From contig JAQFVV010013331.1 of NCBI GenBank assembly GCA_028023455.1, positions 91,470 through 155,469 of the forward strand: DNA of 64,000 nucleotides. The letters are read 5' to 3'. Position numbers and translations under genes: made by a program. This DNA is from Epiperipatus broadwayi. Lineage: Eukaryota > Onychophora > Udeonychophora > Euonychophora > Peripatidae. The notes below the pieces were generated by a model that saw only the letters and a program-made list of their open reading frames with translations, was not told where the DNA came from and did no database searches. Below, one piece after another: positions 46,802-57,834 of the stretch; position 1 is the first letter of the stretch, and each line of letters opens with the position of its first letter.

Positions 46802-49533
46802 TGAAGTGGTAAATCTGTAGTACATATTTAACTTCACTTCCTGATGACATTACAGACCTTAAAAATAGGGTTTGAACAGGGTTATATATGTTTATTTGGT
46901 CATCCATGAATGTTAGACACACATACACATATAACTTCCACCCTGTTTATTCACAACTGTTATGTTTAACCAGTTGTGTTATTATTTTAACTTAATTATA
47001 TTTTATTTCTAAGCTTGTAAATTCTCTTCACTTAGATATTTGTATATGTGCATATATGTATTGCAGATACAAACATTAATATGATTAGTGTAAGCTAAAG
47101 CAATGCCAGAAAGTTATAGAAAGTACTATTGCAATTTAAAAATGTTAAAGTGTTATTCTTATTTAATTATTTCAATAATTACAAGTTAACAAAGTCATAT
47201 TCTTGAAGCTATTTCCAATTTTTTAAAAAAATATGTTTAAATAATGCTTTCTGGAATGTATTTGTTTACATCTTTCAATATTGCCAAATTTCAAGTATAG
47301 GAGGAGTAAAAGTTCTAGGCATGTGCAAAAAGAGTTCAGATCACTCTTCTTAGGTGTTTGATTAGAGAGTGAAAACAAAATGCATTCTGAGTGGAGAAAA
47401 AATTTGCCTCCCTGATCTTAGATCGCCTTTGTCCTGCCTTCCTGCCATGCCATTGCTACTTGAGAACTGTTCTGTTTAACTGTGAAAGAACTATTGGAAG
47501 ATGTCTACCATTATTTTGTTAATATTGTGCCTTGCTAACTGTGCTTTCGAGTCTAAACTTCATATACATTATTCTAAATGGCCACCATAATATCTAAAAG
47601 GTAATCCATTTTGCCGACGAATGAACTCTTAATATTCCTCATTTCTTTCCTAAATTTTAATTATATTCATAATGCATTCTTTTATTTATATGGTAACGGA
47701 CTAAAAGCTCAGTTATTGTTATTGTTAAATTTATGATTTTCTCTAGAGCTTTCAAAAATCTTGGTTCTATAAAATGCTAGCACAGAATTATGTATTTTAA
47801 ATCTATCATTAGTTTATAAAGTTTCATGCTTATCTTCTTTTTATGCGGCAAAACTTATTTTAAACTATGTATCTTATTGAATTAATTTTAGTATGCTAAT
47901 ATTTCAATCTAGCGAACTTATATTATTTAAACCATCATTCCGATATTTGGAATATTTAAATAGTTAAATGTAAATTTTTTTTATTGATCGCAGTTCGTTC
48001 GATTGAAAATTTTGAAATATATGCTTAATGGTGGATTGTTTTAAACGTCATGTTATGCGATACGATAAACTTTTTGTTGTTGATGCTATTGATTTAAATG
48101 CATTTTATGTTCTCTAAATAAATCTGATTATTAATCTATTTTAATAATTACTTATTGTTTTACACCATTGAGCGTTAACTTGTTTATAGTATATTGTCAT
48201 TTGAGAATACTTGGGGCTTGTTAAATATGAAAACAATATTTCCCCTCTTTTATATTTGACATCCTAATTTGCTAAGATTATACATACATTGCTGAATGGG
48301 TTAATATTTGTCATGGTGTTATGCGTGATATTGTTACTTTATTTAAGCTTAAATTAATGCATTCAAGAATTCATATTTTGCTTTATCATACTTATTCCTC
48401 TGGAAGTTCCAGATTTTCTTTATGTAACTTGTCTAAGAAATGTTAGATTGTTAAAGCTCTGCATTGGATAATGTCGGCAAATGTACCATGGAAACCTTAC
48501 CACTCATCTCTTCGAAAACTGCCTTGTTATAAATACAAGTGGATTCTTATATATGATAAAGCCTTTCAGTTCAAAGATGGACATGTATTCCATTTCTAAC
48601 GCTATCATTTTAGTCAGCACCGTGAGTTCTCTTTCTTATGTGTAGTTCCATATTATCTATAAGATGACACAGTGATGTTTATAAACCATTCATTTAATAA
48701 TTAATAGAATAGTTTTAGGATTGTCAGTAAGACTTATTTCAGTTACCCCCTTCCTCATTTGTACAGGCCTGGATGCACTCATGAACGATAAGTTGTTTAA
48801 CTGTCATATCAAGAATAAACCTCTCTGTGGAGGTGAATTTATAAATATCTTTTCATCATTACTTTAAGGTAATGATCATAGCATTAGTAATATTAATATA
48901 TTGTTATTTGCATCTCATTAGCATACTAAGCCATTTGCCTATGTGCAAATTATTGACCGCATTAAATCTGTGCTATGTTTCTGATGTAAATTAAAATTGT
49001 TTATGTTCATTAAATTATTATGTGTTAATAATTACTCATGCATTCTGTCTTACTGAATCTCACTCATGTAGTCTCATTTAATCTTTGTAATAATGTTAAT
49101 AATATTTAGAAATTATAACTGATTATTTTAAATGGATATTCATCTCTGGGTTATTCTATCCTTGCTCATTCTGGATGGATACTATATTATAATTCATGTT
49201 TCTTTTGCAATACTAGCTGTTTGCAATTCATTTAACTTTATAGATTTTCCCCTCACATAAGGTATTTAATTGAGCCAAGATTTGATATCTTTATTTACAT
49301 TAATTACCCTGTAGATCTCATGTCTGTTTGCCATGTCTTCGGGACCAGAATGAATAAAATTTCATCTGTTATCATCAGAAGTGTTGTTCATAATGTTATA
49401 GTTTTAGAGAAGAGCAAATAAGGCAGAATTGATGATTGCTCCTGACCTGTGTATCTCAGGCATGAGTGGATTTAGGGTACTTTTGCTTAGTTTCTAAACC
49501 TTGTTAAATGAACATACAATTCTGATCGGTACA
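46802..49533 (+). mobile_element. Solo LTR, about 2.7 kb
   Basis: It splits repeat B copy 2 exactly: copy 1 reads continuously where this one is interrupted. Termini are TGAAGTGG ... CGGTACA, flanked by ATAC (46,798-46,801 and 49,534-49,537), i.e. TG...CA ends and a 4-bp target duplication as for many Ty3/gypsy LTRs. A TATAAATA box lies at 48,528-48,535 and an AATAAA near 49,354. No coding sequence. The interior was presumably lost by recombination between LTRs. Confidence 0.65.
48528..48535 (+). promoter_or_regulatory. TATA box of the 2.7-kb solo LTR
   Basis: TATAAATA in the context TTGTTATAAATACAAGTGG, like the TATA boxes at 16,133 and 56,321. Confidence 0.5.
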
Positions 49534-49738
49534 ATACCAACGGTTACTTGTTCTATACTCTCCTGAAAATGTCAATGGGACATCATACTGCTCTACTATG
49601 GACATGATTATAATGGACCGGCTTACTGAAAGTTTCCTGTATTAATTGGCTTGCTATAAGATTACTAAGCTATGTTATATGCTGAGCAATCTATATGGAG
49701 AGAAGCACTAGCATATAATTGCTGCCAGTCATATATAT
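49534..49738 (+). repeat. Dispersed repeat B, copy 2 (right part)
   Basis: Continues copy 1's CCAACAGTTACTTG (here CCAACGGTTACTTG) to CTGCCAGTCATATATATTG, where the next LTR begins. Confidence 0.85.
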
Positions 49739-50628
49739 TGTACCAGTCACTTTGATCTTTTGATCACTGAGGGTGCCACTAGATCACTAACTACCTAAAA
49801 AATTTAATTTATGGTGAACCAAAAGTTAACAATGATGTAAATGCTACCAGCTACATCCAAAGAGATTAACCTTGTTCAGACAATTGAGGAAGAATATATA
49901 GACAAACATTAGTCAAAATAATTATAAACAGTTTTAAAGTTTATTAAATCTAAAATAAATGATCAACAAAACATTAAATTTGACCTAAATTTCTCTAGTG
50001 TGTTTATCAGAGAGTGTACGAGAGTAAGATAACATTAAACACCCTGGAAGATAAGTTTGTTTTCTCACCTAAGAGTTAAAAGGGATTTATAATGTTTTTC
50101 TGCTAGTTATTTATATAAACAAATTCCAGTTTTCTTTATTTAGATATTTCCAAATTAAATAGATCTTGAATGGAATACAATGAATCAGTGAAGAATGATC
50201 TTTTCTTACAACCCAGAAAAAACCTTGGGATATTATAGAAGTGCCATTTTTCCACAAACATCTATGAATGGTAACATTCAAGACCATCAAGGTTGATTCT
50301 GATATAAGAAAAAAAGATTACAGTATTACATAATCTGAAACATAGTAAAAACAAAATCTCTACTGACTAAGAAAAACAGAACAAATACACTTGATAAATT
50401 GTTAGCCAAAAGATTTATGGTCTGCAAAAAATGCAAACCAAGATTGTTTAAATTAATTATGATGAAAGAATAAGGGACAGGTGAAATAAAAAAATACTAT
50501 ATGCCCAAGCATTTATTAAGGGTTAATAATATAAAAAGAAAGCACTAATCATATAAAATATAAACTCTCAATGCACTCTCAGATAAATAAATTAAAAATA
50601 TGAAATATTAAAACTAAGACTTCAATAC
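49739..50628 (-). repeat. 3' LTR of the 49.7-55.7 kb element (minimum extent)
   Basis: Aligned with 54,830-55,697 from TGTACCAGTCACTTTGATC to AGACTTCAATAC. Shared blocks include AGATCACTAACTACCTA, CCTTGTTCAGACAATTGAGG, TTTGACCTAAATTTCTC and AACAAATTCCAGTTT. Its true right end lies beyond 50,628, but the partner is cut there. Confidence 0.8.
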
Positions 50629-51590
50629 ATGTAATAATAAGAAAAATACATAATAAAGTAATTAATGATATTTAAATGATTATATATCTTATTGTGTAGA
50701 GGTTTTTTTAGATTAAGCTGAGATTTTAACAGAGATTTAAGTAAGAGATTTAAGCCCTGGTTATAATGTGAAAATGTTTGATTACCTCTGCATAATATTC
50801 TGTCTGGATGATTTGTTCCAGTGGGTAGTAAAGTTCAGGTCTTTATAGGGTTTATTTCTAAGGTTTTGATTTCTATTTATTTATCTGTTCAGAGTCTGAA
50901 GGCAATCATTGGGATCAGTTCTGGTCTAGTCTTTTAGGTCATTTTCTTGAAGGCACAATTATGGAGCTCTGGGGTTCATCTTTGGATTGATTTAGCACTG
51001 CATATTATTATTAAGCTTCTTTACAGTGCACATTTTTGCATCCTGGATGTATGGTCACTATTTCCAATAATGTATTTATCTCTTATATTAGCATTAGCTA
51101 AGCAAGTCTTCCTTAGCACAGTAAGCAGAAAATACTGTTAGCAGTATGCAGAAATCCCACTTCAGTGATCTATGTTGAGCAATTAGCAAATATATAAATT
51201 AGCACAGCAATCTGAATAAGAATTAGAATAAGAATAACAAGCAGAATAATAATCCAGTCAAAAACATAGGGGCTATTTATGTGAATTGTTGTCTTGCCTA
51301 ATCATTAATTAAAAGTTTTGACCAGGGTAAATCTCTATCTCCCATTTAATCTTAATTTAAAAAAAAAAAAAAAAATCCAAACAGGGCTTTTATCTGTTTT
51401 CAAACATTAATTTAAAAAAATAAGTCTTAACTTTTAAAAATAAATTACAATCAACAAAATAAAAGGAACCTTCTCACAATCAATACTTTTTTAAAAATAA
51501 AATGCTTTTACAAATAGATTAAAACTTTGCTTGCTTGCTTTTAATTAATATAGTGAAAAAAAACAAGCATCAAAAGAAAATTATTTTAAA
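50629..51590. other. Probable remainder of the LTR and 3' interior; no gene
   Basis: No coding blocks. The continuation of the left LTR must lie here, but cannot be bounded. A poly-A run is at 51,359-51,375. The 64-codon plus frame at 50,947-51,141 is not protein-like. Confidence 0.4.
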
Positions 51591-51745
51591 CTAAAATCGG
51601 TTGTCATCGATGAGCAGATATATCCCACTGGATGGCGCTGTTTTCACGCTAAAACACATAAAAATGCCATTTCCGTGGCCGACACCTTCGAACCTGCATT
51701 TTCTATAATACAACTTTTTTGTTGTTCTACAGATTGCAGGCCGCT

Positions 51746-51820
51746 ATGTCGCGTCGCAGTACAGCATGTATGTTTTACGCAGCAAATACATTTTGCGAAT
51801 TCGCACAGTTTATAAAATGA
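51746..51820 (+). other. Short ORF or exon-like block in the DNA transposon
   Basis: After a pyrimidine tract and ACAG, ATG at 51,746 opens a 24-codon frame (MSRRSTACMFYAANTFCEF..., stop at 51,818). A GTATGT donor-like site lies inside at 51,767. It sits in the CpG-rich left part of the element. It could be a captured first exon and promoter, or chance. Confidence 0.2.
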
Positions 51821-52362
51821 TTACGGCTTGGGGAGAGGATGTGTTTTTTTGAATTTGATGGAAATGTTGTTTTCATTGGACATTTTTTATTTTAAAGTAT
51901 TGAAATGTTCAGATTTTGTAAAGTAATAATTAACAGACTTTTTACACCGTAGTGTATTGAAATTTTAAGTAGTAAATGTTCACGAGATATATGAATAAAG
52001 TTATTTGGAATTAGGTAACGAGTCAAGTAACGTACTGTTTGTAACATTCCATGAGACATTTTAAGATTGTACAGGGTGTATATTTTTAAATAAAAAAAAG
52101 CGTTAACACAAAAATATCCAGTAAGAAAAGTACAATTAATTGTACACTGTTTTTTTAAATGTCATAAAAAGCATATATTATAAACATTTTATATATATAT
52201 ATATATATTTGTCATTGTTTAAAAAAGTTTTAGTTTCTTTCTTTTCTCCGACTACTGTTATTCTTTGTTGAATATAGTTTACGTTTATTGTTATCATTTA
52301 TTTTATAGATGTTAGTAAAAAAAAAATATTTACAAAAATACGATTTTGATATTTTTTATTTT

Positions 52363-52471
52363 AACCGTAAACCTAACCCTAAAGCTAACCCTAAAACCCT
52401 AAAACCCTAATCCTAACCCTAATGCTAACCCTAATCCTAACCATAAAACTAACCCTAAACGTAAACGTAAC
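52363..52471. repeat. Degenerate telomere-like (CCCTAA)n array
   Basis: About 108 bp of CTAACCCTAA-type units with variants (CCTAAAACCCTAAAACCC, CTAATCCTAACCCTAATG). The G-strand unit TTAGGG is the ancestral metazoan telomere repeat. It lies inside the DNA transposon rather than at a chromosome end. Confidence 0.85.
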
Positions 52472-52869
52472 AAGTTTTACTTTTAGTTATCATTCTATTT
52501 GAAATAAAAACTAGCGGTAAACAACAACAAAAAAGAAAACCGTAACCCCAGTAAAAAAAATCTCCGATAGAAAATGGATTTTTTCTAATAAAAAGAAAAC
52601 TAAAAAAGACGAATCAAATTGTAATTTGTTTATTTTATTTTGCATTTATTATTATCATTTAATTTGTATACGTTAATAAAAAAGTAATATTTAAAATTAA
52701 GTAATATTTAAAAAAGACAATTTTCTTTTTGTTTTTACTTTTGCATTACAAAAAACACATCAAAATGATTATAATTAACGACCTGTGAATGATCATATTT
52801 TATAATTTTAGCGTGAAAAGTGCGCCATTGAGTGGGATTTAGCAGCTATTCTACGAGAACCCTAAAATC

Positions 52870-53279
52870 TATTGAAAAAATAAAATCACAGAATTTTAAA
52901 ATATAAATGAGTGTGCATTATTACATGTACTCTTAAAGCACAAAAACAAATTATAATAAAAAAACAAGGCTTTATAGTGATATTTTTTGTTTTTTTTCTT
53001 TTTTAAAAATTTTTGGACTTTTGAAGTAGAGAAAGTCTTCAGCTCAACTGCACCATCATCCCACAAAAAAAATAAAAGAATTTCTTTACTCTTTTTTTAA
53101 ACATTTAACCCCCCCCCTTACAAATCCTGCTGAACATTTGTCTTGCATTATGTCTACTGAGCCATCTCTACTAATTTAAGTTCTTAAAACATTTTATTAA
53201 TTTAATGTTATCTCATTATTTCTATAATCATGTCAATAATTTTTTTTAAAAAGTCCATTCAGTTATTCTGACCTACCCT
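52870..53279. other. Decayed interior of the gypsy relative, nothing recognised
   Basis: AT-rich with an ACCCCCCCCC run near 53,108. By position it follows gag in the minus sense, but no protease block was seen. Confidence 0.4.
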
Positions 53280-54490
53280 CTGTCAAGTGATTCTTTCTGT
53301 AAGTTTGGTACAGTCTCTTGAGTTTATCTATGGGCTCCTTGGCTATGTTATTGTAATATATTGATGTTAATAATTGTGTCATTTCTTTGATAGATTAATT
53401 GCCACTGCACAACATCAGTTGTTTTGTATAATCTGGCCATCCAAGAGAGGAATCACAGTTAACAATCTTAACTTAGCCACCTGCCTAAAAAATTGTATAC
53501 GTGTTTCCCCATGGCTTCTCCTGGGATATTCTGTAGAGTATCCCATCTTGTCTTGATTCACTCCAGAACATCCTTAAAATTGCATGTCTATTCCTCAAAG
53601 GTGCATAGTTTTGTATATAAGGTATGCTATCAAAAGGCTGTTTCCTGGAGTGGCTACTGGTGACTGTAACTTATTTTTCTTCTTGCCAGTTTTTGACTTG
53701 AAACAAACTGGTTTCCCCCATCTCTGCTTTGAATGTTTCTATGAGGACTTGGCTTTTCTAAAAATCTGCTGGTTTGTCCCTCTTGACTTTTGTTTCTGGA
53801 ATCTCTATGTTCATTCTCCATAGGACCTACTCCATACTGTTTGTTCTCAGTAGTAAAGCATCCATATTTATTTTCTATTCCAGATATCCTATATTTCAGG
53901 CCCTCTGTTATCTCAACACATATTTGTTGTATTTCTGTTTTTAAACTAACTTTACTCTCTTCTATATCTTGAAATGCCTGATCTAACTTTCTTACTACAT
54001 CATCTATACCCTTTTCTATTTCATTCTGAATTACCCCTTTCTTTACTATATCTAATTCCTCTTGTGTTTTTTCTCTATATTTATCCACTCCTGGCACATC
54101 TCTTCTAACTGTACTACTTTCATCTCTATGTTACCTCTCCTAACACTATCTTGTTTTAACTCATCTCTCACTTCTTTTACACCTTTTTTTACCATCTCAA
54201 CTTCCTGAATTTCTTTAGACAGATCTTTTTCTCTGGTTTCTATGGATTCATGATTTTTCTCAACCCCTTCCATTATTTCTTGTCTCATTCCTTTCATTTC
54301 CTTTATTATTTCTTTAATAAACTCTCATTTTAGCTTTTATTATATCCATCCTCATCTTCTTCATCATCCTGGTCTCTGACACTTGTTTTCCTTTTCCACT
54401 ATTTGGGAATTTTTGAAAGAAATAGGCCTTCCTCAATTATTCCTCTATCATTTTCTTCCTTGACTTCCATTTTCAAAACATGATTAAACT
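53280..54490 (-). pseudogene. Gag with coiled-coil extension, decayed
   Basis: Minus strand from ~54,475: MEVKEENDRGIIEEGLFLS, an acidic DQDDEEDEDG block, then MKGMRQEIMEGVEKNHESI..VKKGVKEVRDELKQ (54,297-54,052) and, overlapping in another frame, KYREKTQEELDIVKKGVI..DDVVRKLDQAFQDIEES (54,097-53,654), both strongly coiled-coil. After a basic, polar linker (HRDSRNKSQEGQTSRFLEK) capsid-like remnants appear near 53,580-53,420: LRMFWSESRQDGILYRISQE and, in the next frame, GETRIQFFRQVAKLRLL. These align with SFWSKDKQDALLYQLLQE and GETLMKF of the old element at 5.9-6.1 kb. The first half of the capsid domain is missing. Confidence 0.7.
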
Positions 54491-54829
54491 TGATATTTTT
54501 AACTTTTATTCTCAATTTAAAAAATTTTCACTTTAAAATATATAAATACTTAATATTTATTTATCTATCTAACACTCTTCATTACATTTAAATTTTTTTT
54601 TAGAAATTCAAAATAAAAATGCTATTTAATTATTTATTTATTTTTTATCATACTAAAAGAAACCCCTGCTCCAAACTGCTCCAGAAATACACATTTCAAC
54701 TAGAACAAACTAATCCCAAACACTAAATCTTCCCTCCCACAACTGAAATATTCCTCAATTGTCTAAAAATCTCATGTGGGTTTTCAATTTGAAGCCCTAT
54801 GTTGGTAGCACTAAAATTTTAATATTTTC

Positions 54830-55697
54830 TATACTGGTCACTTTGATCTTCTTTTGATCATGGAGGGTGCCATTAGATCACTAACTACCTAGAAAATGGT
54901 GATGATAAATGCTACCAGCTAGACCCAGGGGGAGAAAGAGATCACTAACCTTGTTCAGACAATTGAGGAAACATAGAAAATGTTAGCCAAAATAATTCTA
55001 AACAATTTTATTAAATCTAAAAATAAATATTAGTCAAACAAAGCATGAAAGTTTGACCTAAATTTCTCCAGTGGGTTTATCAGAGAGTGTATGAAAGTAA
55101 GGTAACATTAAACACCCTGGCAGATAAGTTCACTTTTTCACCTAAGAATTGAAAGGGATTTATAATGTCTTCCTGCTAGCAATTTTTATAAACAAATTCC
55201 AGTTTCCTTTATTTAGAGATTTCAAAACAAAACAGTCTTGTACAGAATACGATGAATCAGCACAGAGCAATCTTTTCCTACAATCTAGCAAAAACCCTGG
55301 GATATTATATTATAGGAGTGACATTTGCCTGTAAATTGTCATGAATGGTCATATTCAACATCATAACTGATAAAAGAAAAGATTATGGTATTACGTAATC
55401 TGAAACAGGAAAACCAAAATCTCTACTGTCTAAGAAAAACAGAACAATACATTTGATAAATCGCTAGTCAAAAGATTTACGGTATGCAGGCAATGCAAAC
55501 CAAGATTGTCTAAATTAATTATGACAAGAATAAGGGGCAAATGAGTGAAAAAGAAAATTACTAATATCTGCCCAAGCATTTATCAAAGGTTAGTAATATA
55601 AAAAGAGAAAACACTAAGCATATAAAATATAAACTGGCAATACACTCTCAAATAAATAAATTTAAAATATGAAATCTTCAAATTAAGACTTCAATAC
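54830..55697 (-). repeat. 5' LTR of the 49.7-55.7 kb element, cut by the young gypsy
   Basis: Homologous to 49,739-50,628 and ends at AGACTTCAATAC where the young LTR's TGTAAC begins. On its left, a minus-strand TAGTGCTACCAACATAGGG (about 54,814 to 54,796) looks like a decayed TGGCGCTACCAACGT primer site, though about 17 bases from the LTR end. Confidence 0.75.
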
Positions 55698-56320
55698 TGT
55701 AACGAGACAGCGTTACATCAATATTAAATCTAGGATACATCGATAAACACACACACACCAGCAAGCAACATAAAACACTCGTAACTTTATTTTCGTAATT
55801 AGTAATAGTTTTCTTTCTCTCATAAATACATTTATAAAACACATTGATAAAATGCAGACGGTAAAACGTCTAATTAAATGATTAAAGCCTTTAGATAATA
55901 AAAATAATAACAAAAAATAATTTGCTCTCCTAAATAATAAAATATAATATGCACTCCTAAAATAATAAAAATAATTATCAATCAAAATCACCACGGGGAA
56001 TTAAAAAATGTTTATTTTAGAAATATAATTTTAACTAGAATAAAACTTATAGAAAAGATTTGAGGAAAAGATAAATGCTCGACTTCTAAATTTAAAATAA
56101 CTTGTATTGTTCTAGTAAAACACACGCACACACGCATGCATTCGAGGTGTGAAGGAATAAGGTTGGTTGAGTGAGATTGCAAAATGAGATTGTCTCAAAA
56201 TAAATATTGCCTTTAGCACAAAGAGTGAGTGAACAGGTACCTCAAACGCGGACCTGAACGACAACTCCAAGAACAGGGAACTATGGGGGTAGATTGGATC
56301 CCAAGATATGGATCAACCCT

Positions 56321-56328
56321 TATAAATA
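56321..56328 (+). promoter_or_regulatory. LTR TATA box
   Basis: TATAAATA in ACCCTTATAAATACCAGTC, 623 bp into the LTR; repeated at 62,598 in the 3' LTR. Transcription should begin about 25-30 bp downstream, leaving a leader of ~1.85 kb before the ORF unless spliced. Confidence 0.7.
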
Positions 56329-56741
56329 CCAGTCAAAACCTATTCAATGGTTTGGTTGGATTCAGTTCGATTCGATTCATTTCGATTGATACATTCTCAT
56401 TATTGTGTTTTTTTTATTTTCCAATTCTCAGTACGCTGAATTACCACCTGCTCATTTATTCCGATGCTTATGCTTTTATTTAAAATTAGAATTGTTCTGA
56501 ATTAGCTTGGTTATTCCTCAATATTTAAAATGATCATCATGAAATTAATACCAAGAGCGTCGACTGTCATGAGGGGCTAATAAACCCTTCAGTGACTGAT
56601 CGGCGCTCCGCTACTGAAATATCTCCGAAGCTATGAAATTCTGATAACATCGTCGTGTTAAGTGAATGCTCCTAATAAAAGAAATGTTCCGTGAAACACC
56701 CAAACTCGTCCAGACCAATCGACCTTCGTTGCAACCAAGAC

Positions 56742-56756
56742 AAATCCTAGGTAAAT
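56742..56756 (+). promoter_or_regulatory. Conserved splice-donor-like site in the LTR leader
   Basis: AAATCCTAG followed by GTAAAT at 56,751. The same AAATCCTAGGTAA occurs at 16,515 in a candidate related LTR, at a similar distance from TATAAATA. A donor here would allow most of the long leader to be removed. Confidence 0.4.
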
Positions 56757-57025
56757 ATGTTTTATATTATGTTCACTCACTCAATTAATAAACTCGTAAG
56801 GCAATCTCGTAATTAACCAACATAAATTTACTCAAATAAATCTTAAGACTTTCCTCGTCATAATAGTTTATCTTTGTTACTGAACTTTGTAAACATGAAC
56901 TTTGAACTTAAGTGAATCTAAGGAAAGATTATATATTTATCAAATAGAAAGGAACTTTCTCGTTATTCAAATTGTGTTATGAATACTTATGGTTCTCTGT
57001 GGGCGTGAATGTATGTGCGCGTGTG

Positions 57026-57099
57026 TAATAAATCAATTAATAATGTTTTGTAATAAATCAATTAATAATGTTTTGTAATAAATCAATTAATAATGTTTT
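57026..57099 (+). repeat. 25-bp tandem triplicate in the LTR
   Basis: TAATAAATCAATTAATAATG plus TTTTG three times at 57,026, 57,051 and 57,076; the same three copies are in the 3' LTR near 63,298-63,371, so it predates insertion. Confidence 0.95.
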
Positions 57100-57734
57100 C
57101 TTTTCATATTTAATAAACTTGTTCAATATCTAATCAAGTCGAGCATATCTCAAATCTTTTCACACACAATCGAAACCGTAGTTTATTTATGCTTTGATAA
57201 CTTATCTTTGAAGTAGATTTAGTTAATTTTAATTTTAATTTTCATTTAGTTATTTTATTAATTATGTCACCATCGTGCCGTAAGTCACGATGTTTCTTAT
57301 TTCACCTTAGTTAAGATAGATTTAAGAGCGGGCGGGTCTATAATCAATCAAAGTAAACGTCAATGAATTATGTTATATACAATAAAGCGGGGGGATGAAC
57401 TTGTAAGCCTTGTGTTCGGGGCGTAAGCGAACAACCTCATAGGTCAGTGACAACCAATAAACGATCCTTATGCCGTGATCGACTTATTAGAAAATCATGC
57501 TGAATTTCATTAGCGGACAATGCGTCTTCTCCGGGAGGAGTCGTCCTGGAAACAATCATGTAACAACCTTGAGACACCTTATTGGTCCATGCTGGGAGTG
57601 TTGAGCTAGTGGGTGGGATTAGACTTCGAAATCGTTTTGACATGATGTAAGGTGATGCGAGTAGTTAAAATCAACTTAAATAATCGTATCTGGCGCCCCC
57701 TTATGTGGATCGTGAATAACTGTCGATGTAAGAA

Positions 57735-57750
57735 AATAAATAAAGCCTTA
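57735..57750 (+). terminator. LTR polyadenylation signal
   Basis: AAATAAATAAAGCC gives overlapping AATAAA signals about 70 bp before the LTR end. A second AATAAA is at about 57,380 (ACAATAAAGCGGGG). Confidence 0.5.
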
Positions 57751-57814
57751 CGCTATGTCATGTTTGTTTCGAAGCCCGTAATCTCGGGTAATATATAGGG
57801 GTAGACGGTTACAT

Positions 57815-57834
57815 TGGCGCTTCCAACGTGAAGC
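57815..57834 (+). other. Primer binding site of the young gypsy element
   Basis: TGGCGCTTCCAACGTGAAGC begins one base after the LTR. It resembles the tRNA-Lys(1,2) site (TGGCGCCCAACGTGGGGC) with TT added and GG replaced by AA at a symmetric position, as would fit a tRNA with a changed acceptor/T-stem pair. The exact primer tRNA is not certain. Confidence 0.65.

Larger units (their letters stand above)
51599..52861. mobile_element. Nonautonomous DNA transposon, 8-bp duplication, telomere-like interior
   Basis: CTAAAATC flanks it exactly at 51,591-51,598 and 52,862-52,869. Inverted ends: left GGTTGTCATCGATGAGCAG, then TATCCCACTGGATGGCGCTG and TTTTCACGCTAAAA; right, read inward, GGTTCTCGTAGAATAGCTG, then AATCCCACTCAATGGCGCAC and TTTTCACGCTAAAA, ~57 bp in all. 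The interior (1.26 kb) has a CpG-rich left part, an AT microsatellite and a (CCCTAA)n-like block, but no transposase. TIR start GGT and an ATC-ATGA motif are shared with 42,419. Confidence 0.9.
49739..55697 (-). mobile_element. Old minus-strand gypsy relative, interrupted on the right
   Basis: Direct LTR copies at 49,739-50,628+ and 54,830-55,697 flank an interior with a decayed gag on the minus strand (54,490 to 53,280) and a DNA transposon (51,599-52,861). No pol blocks seen. The right LTR stops at the insertion point of the young gypsy element, while the left copy continues, so the rest of the right LTR should lie beyond the window. Confidence 0.75.
55698..57813 (+). repeat. 5' LTR of the young gypsy element (2,116 bp)
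   Basis: Unusually long LTR, TGTAACGAGACAG to GACGGTTACA. It holds a TATA box at 56,321, a conserved splice-donor-like site at 56,751, a 25-bp triplicate at 57,026 and AATAAA signals near 57,735-57,745. Against the 3' LTR I count seven substitutions and indels of 5, 1, 1 and 6 bp over the ~2,026 comparable bases; the indels sum exactly to the 13-bp coordinate shift. Antisense frames inside it occur in both LTRs and are not treated as genes. Confidence 0.95.

Noticed and set aside
52363-52471. True chromosome end or assembly join at the telomere-like array
   Set aside because: The array is short and degenerate, flanked on both sides by one transposon whose 8-bp target duplication is intact, so the locus is internal.
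53374-53972. Plus-strand frames over the 53.4-54.0 kb region
   Set aside because: Shadows of the minus-strand gag remnant, which has coiled-coil and capsid similarity.
55713-55994. 93-codon minus-strand frame in the 5' LTR, repeated at 61,990-62,271 in the 3' LTR
   Set aside because: It recurs only because the LTRs are duplicates; composition is low-complexity Phe/Tyr/Leu and no motif is present. The same holds for the 68-codon frames at 57,437-57,643 and 63,701-63,907.
57026-57099. Regular 25-bp repeats as a CRISPR-like array
   Set aside because: Units are directly adjacent with no spacers, lie inside an LTR of a eukaryotic element, and occur identically in both LTRs.
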